From Rhodocyclaceae bacterium (GTDB taxonomy: Bacteria; Pseudomonadota; Gammaproteobacteria; Burkholderiales; Rhodocyclaceae), in NCBI GenBank assembly GCA_020849155.1, contig JADLGU010000127.1:1-5071 (forward strand): DNA of 5,071 nt. Reading direction: 5' to 3'. The position numbers and the translations under genes were made by a program. How positions within the stretch are numbered: position 1 is the stretch's first letter; each line of letters opens with the position of its first letter. The notes below the pieces were generated by a model. That model made no database searches. It saw only the letters and a list, made by a program, of their open reading frames with translations, and was not told where the DNA came from. Below are positions 4,284 to 5,071 of the stretch, one piece after another.

Positions 4284-5071
4284 ATGAACGCGACGACCGG
4301 CAAGGAGACCCTCGGCTTCCAGACCGAAGTGAAGCAGCTGCTTCACCTGATGATCCACTCCCTCTACAGCAACCGCGAGATCTTCCTGCGCGAGCTGATT
4401 TCGAATGCTTCCGACGCCTGCGACAAGCTGCGCTTCGAGGCCCTCCACAACGCCAGCCTGTTCGAGTCCGAGCCGGACCTGAAGATAAAAGTCGGTGTCG
4501 ACAGGACGGCGAGGACCCTGACCATTTCCGACAACGGCATCGGCATGAGCCGCGAGGAGGCGGTGCACAACCTCGGCACCATCGCCAAGAGCGGCACCCG
4601 CGAGTTCTTCTCCCGGCTGACCGGCGACCAGCAGAAGGACGCCCACCTGATCGGCCAGGTCGGCGTCGGCTTCTACTCGGCCTTCATCGTCGCCGACCGC
4701 GTCACCGTCGTCAGCCGCCGGGCGGGCCTCTCCGCCGACCAGGGCGTGCGCTGGGAGTCCGAGGGCGCCGGCGAGTATTCGGTCGAGATGGCGGACAGGC
4801 CGGCGCGCGGCACCGAGATCACCCTGCACCTGAAGGAGGGGCAGGACGATCTCCTCTCCGGCTGGAAGCTGCGCGAGATCGTCCGCAGGTACTCCGACCA
4901 CATCGTCCAGCCGATCGTCATGAAACGGGAGGAATGGAAGGACGGCGAACAGGTCATCACCGACGAGGACGAGACGGTCAACCAGGCCAATGCCCTGTGG
5001 GCGCGGCCGAAATCCGACATCACCGACGAGCAGTACAGGGAGTTCTACAAGCACGTCGGCCACGACTTCGA
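4284..5071 (+). CDS. htpG: Molecular chaperone HtpG (Hsp90), 5' part only
   Basis: This is the bacterial Hsp90, a cytosolic ATP-dependent dimeric chaperone. The window holds 262 codons plus two bases of a gene usually about 630 codons long; it runs off the right edge with no stop in frame. The visible part is the N-terminal GHKL ATPase domain and the start of the middle domain. Motifs are intact: F-L-R-E-L-I-S-N-A-S-D-A-C-D-K-L-R (34-50) with catalytic E37 and Mg-site N41; S-D-N-G-I-G-M (82-88) with nucleotide-contacting D83; the lid and G-Q-V-G-V-G-F-Y-S-A-F (124-134); and R-G-T-E-I (175-179) with T177. The N-terminal T-L-G-F-Q-T-E-V-K-Q-L-L (9-20) is also typical. A heat-shock promoter and a strong ribosome binding site precede it. 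It is divergent from the histidine kinase gene. A long open frame on the opposite strand is a shadow. Confidence 0.96.
   Translation, partial: MNATTGKETLGFQTEVKQLLHLMIHSLYSNREIFLRELISNASDACDKLRFEALHNASLFESEPDLKIKVGVDRTARTLTISDNGIGMSREEAVHNLGTIAKSGTREFFSRLTGDQQKDAHLIGQVGVGFYSAFIVADRVTVVSRRAGLSADQGVRWESEGAGEYSVEMADRPARGTEITLHLKEGQDDLLSGWKLREIVRRYSDHIVQPIVMKREEWKDGEQVITDEDETVNQANALWARPKSDITDEQYREFYKHVGHDF

Noticed and set aside
4170..5063. A 297-codon open frame on the minus strand opposite htpG
   Set aside because: The plus strand encodes an unmistakable HtpG N-terminal domain with its own promoter and ribosome binding site. The antisense product has no family pattern.

Overview
The window looks like ordinary core chromosome from a GC-rich betaproteobacterium. 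The evidence is roughly two-thirds G+C by eye, strong G/C preference at third codon positions, a DUF3567-type small protein (a family I know mainly from Betaproteobacteria) and a GreB with the MNKAFVKE-type N-terminus. A Rhodocyclales-like or Burkholderiales-like host is plausible, but I cannot fix the genus. I see no insertion sequence, phage gene, CRISPR array, tRNA or rRNA.

Layout from left to right: (1) a small YdcH/DUF465-type coiled-coil protein on the minus strand; (2) a 95-bp divergent spacer with a perfect 8-bp dyad; (3) a 77-residue DUF3567-type protein on the plus strand; (4) the azlC-azlD pair on the minus strand, encoding a branched-chain amino-acid exporter, with azlD overlapping the end of the DUF3567 gene tail to tail by 10 bp; (5) greB, a transcript-cleavage factor, on the plus strand and divergent from azlC across only 35 bp; (6) a soluble GAF-PAS-PAS-HisKA-HATPase sensor histidine kinase on the minus strand, whose stop codon lies in the same CTAG tetramer as that of greB; (7) a 110-bp divergent spacer with a very good heat-shock (sigma-32/RpoH) promoter; and (8) the first 262 codons of htpG (Hsp90) on the plus strand, running off the right edge.

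The genes do not form one pathway. The only evident operon is azlC-azlD, with a 28-bp overlap. All other neighbours are divergent or convergent, and both convergent junctions overlap with no visible intrinsic terminator. The kinase has no partner response regulator inside the window.

I looked for an undescribed system and did not find convincing evidence of one. The items most worth checking are the htpG heat-shock promoter, the hairpin/operator-like dyad before the DUF3567 gene, the orphan kinase with a TTG start divergent from htpG, and the two overlapping gene ends.
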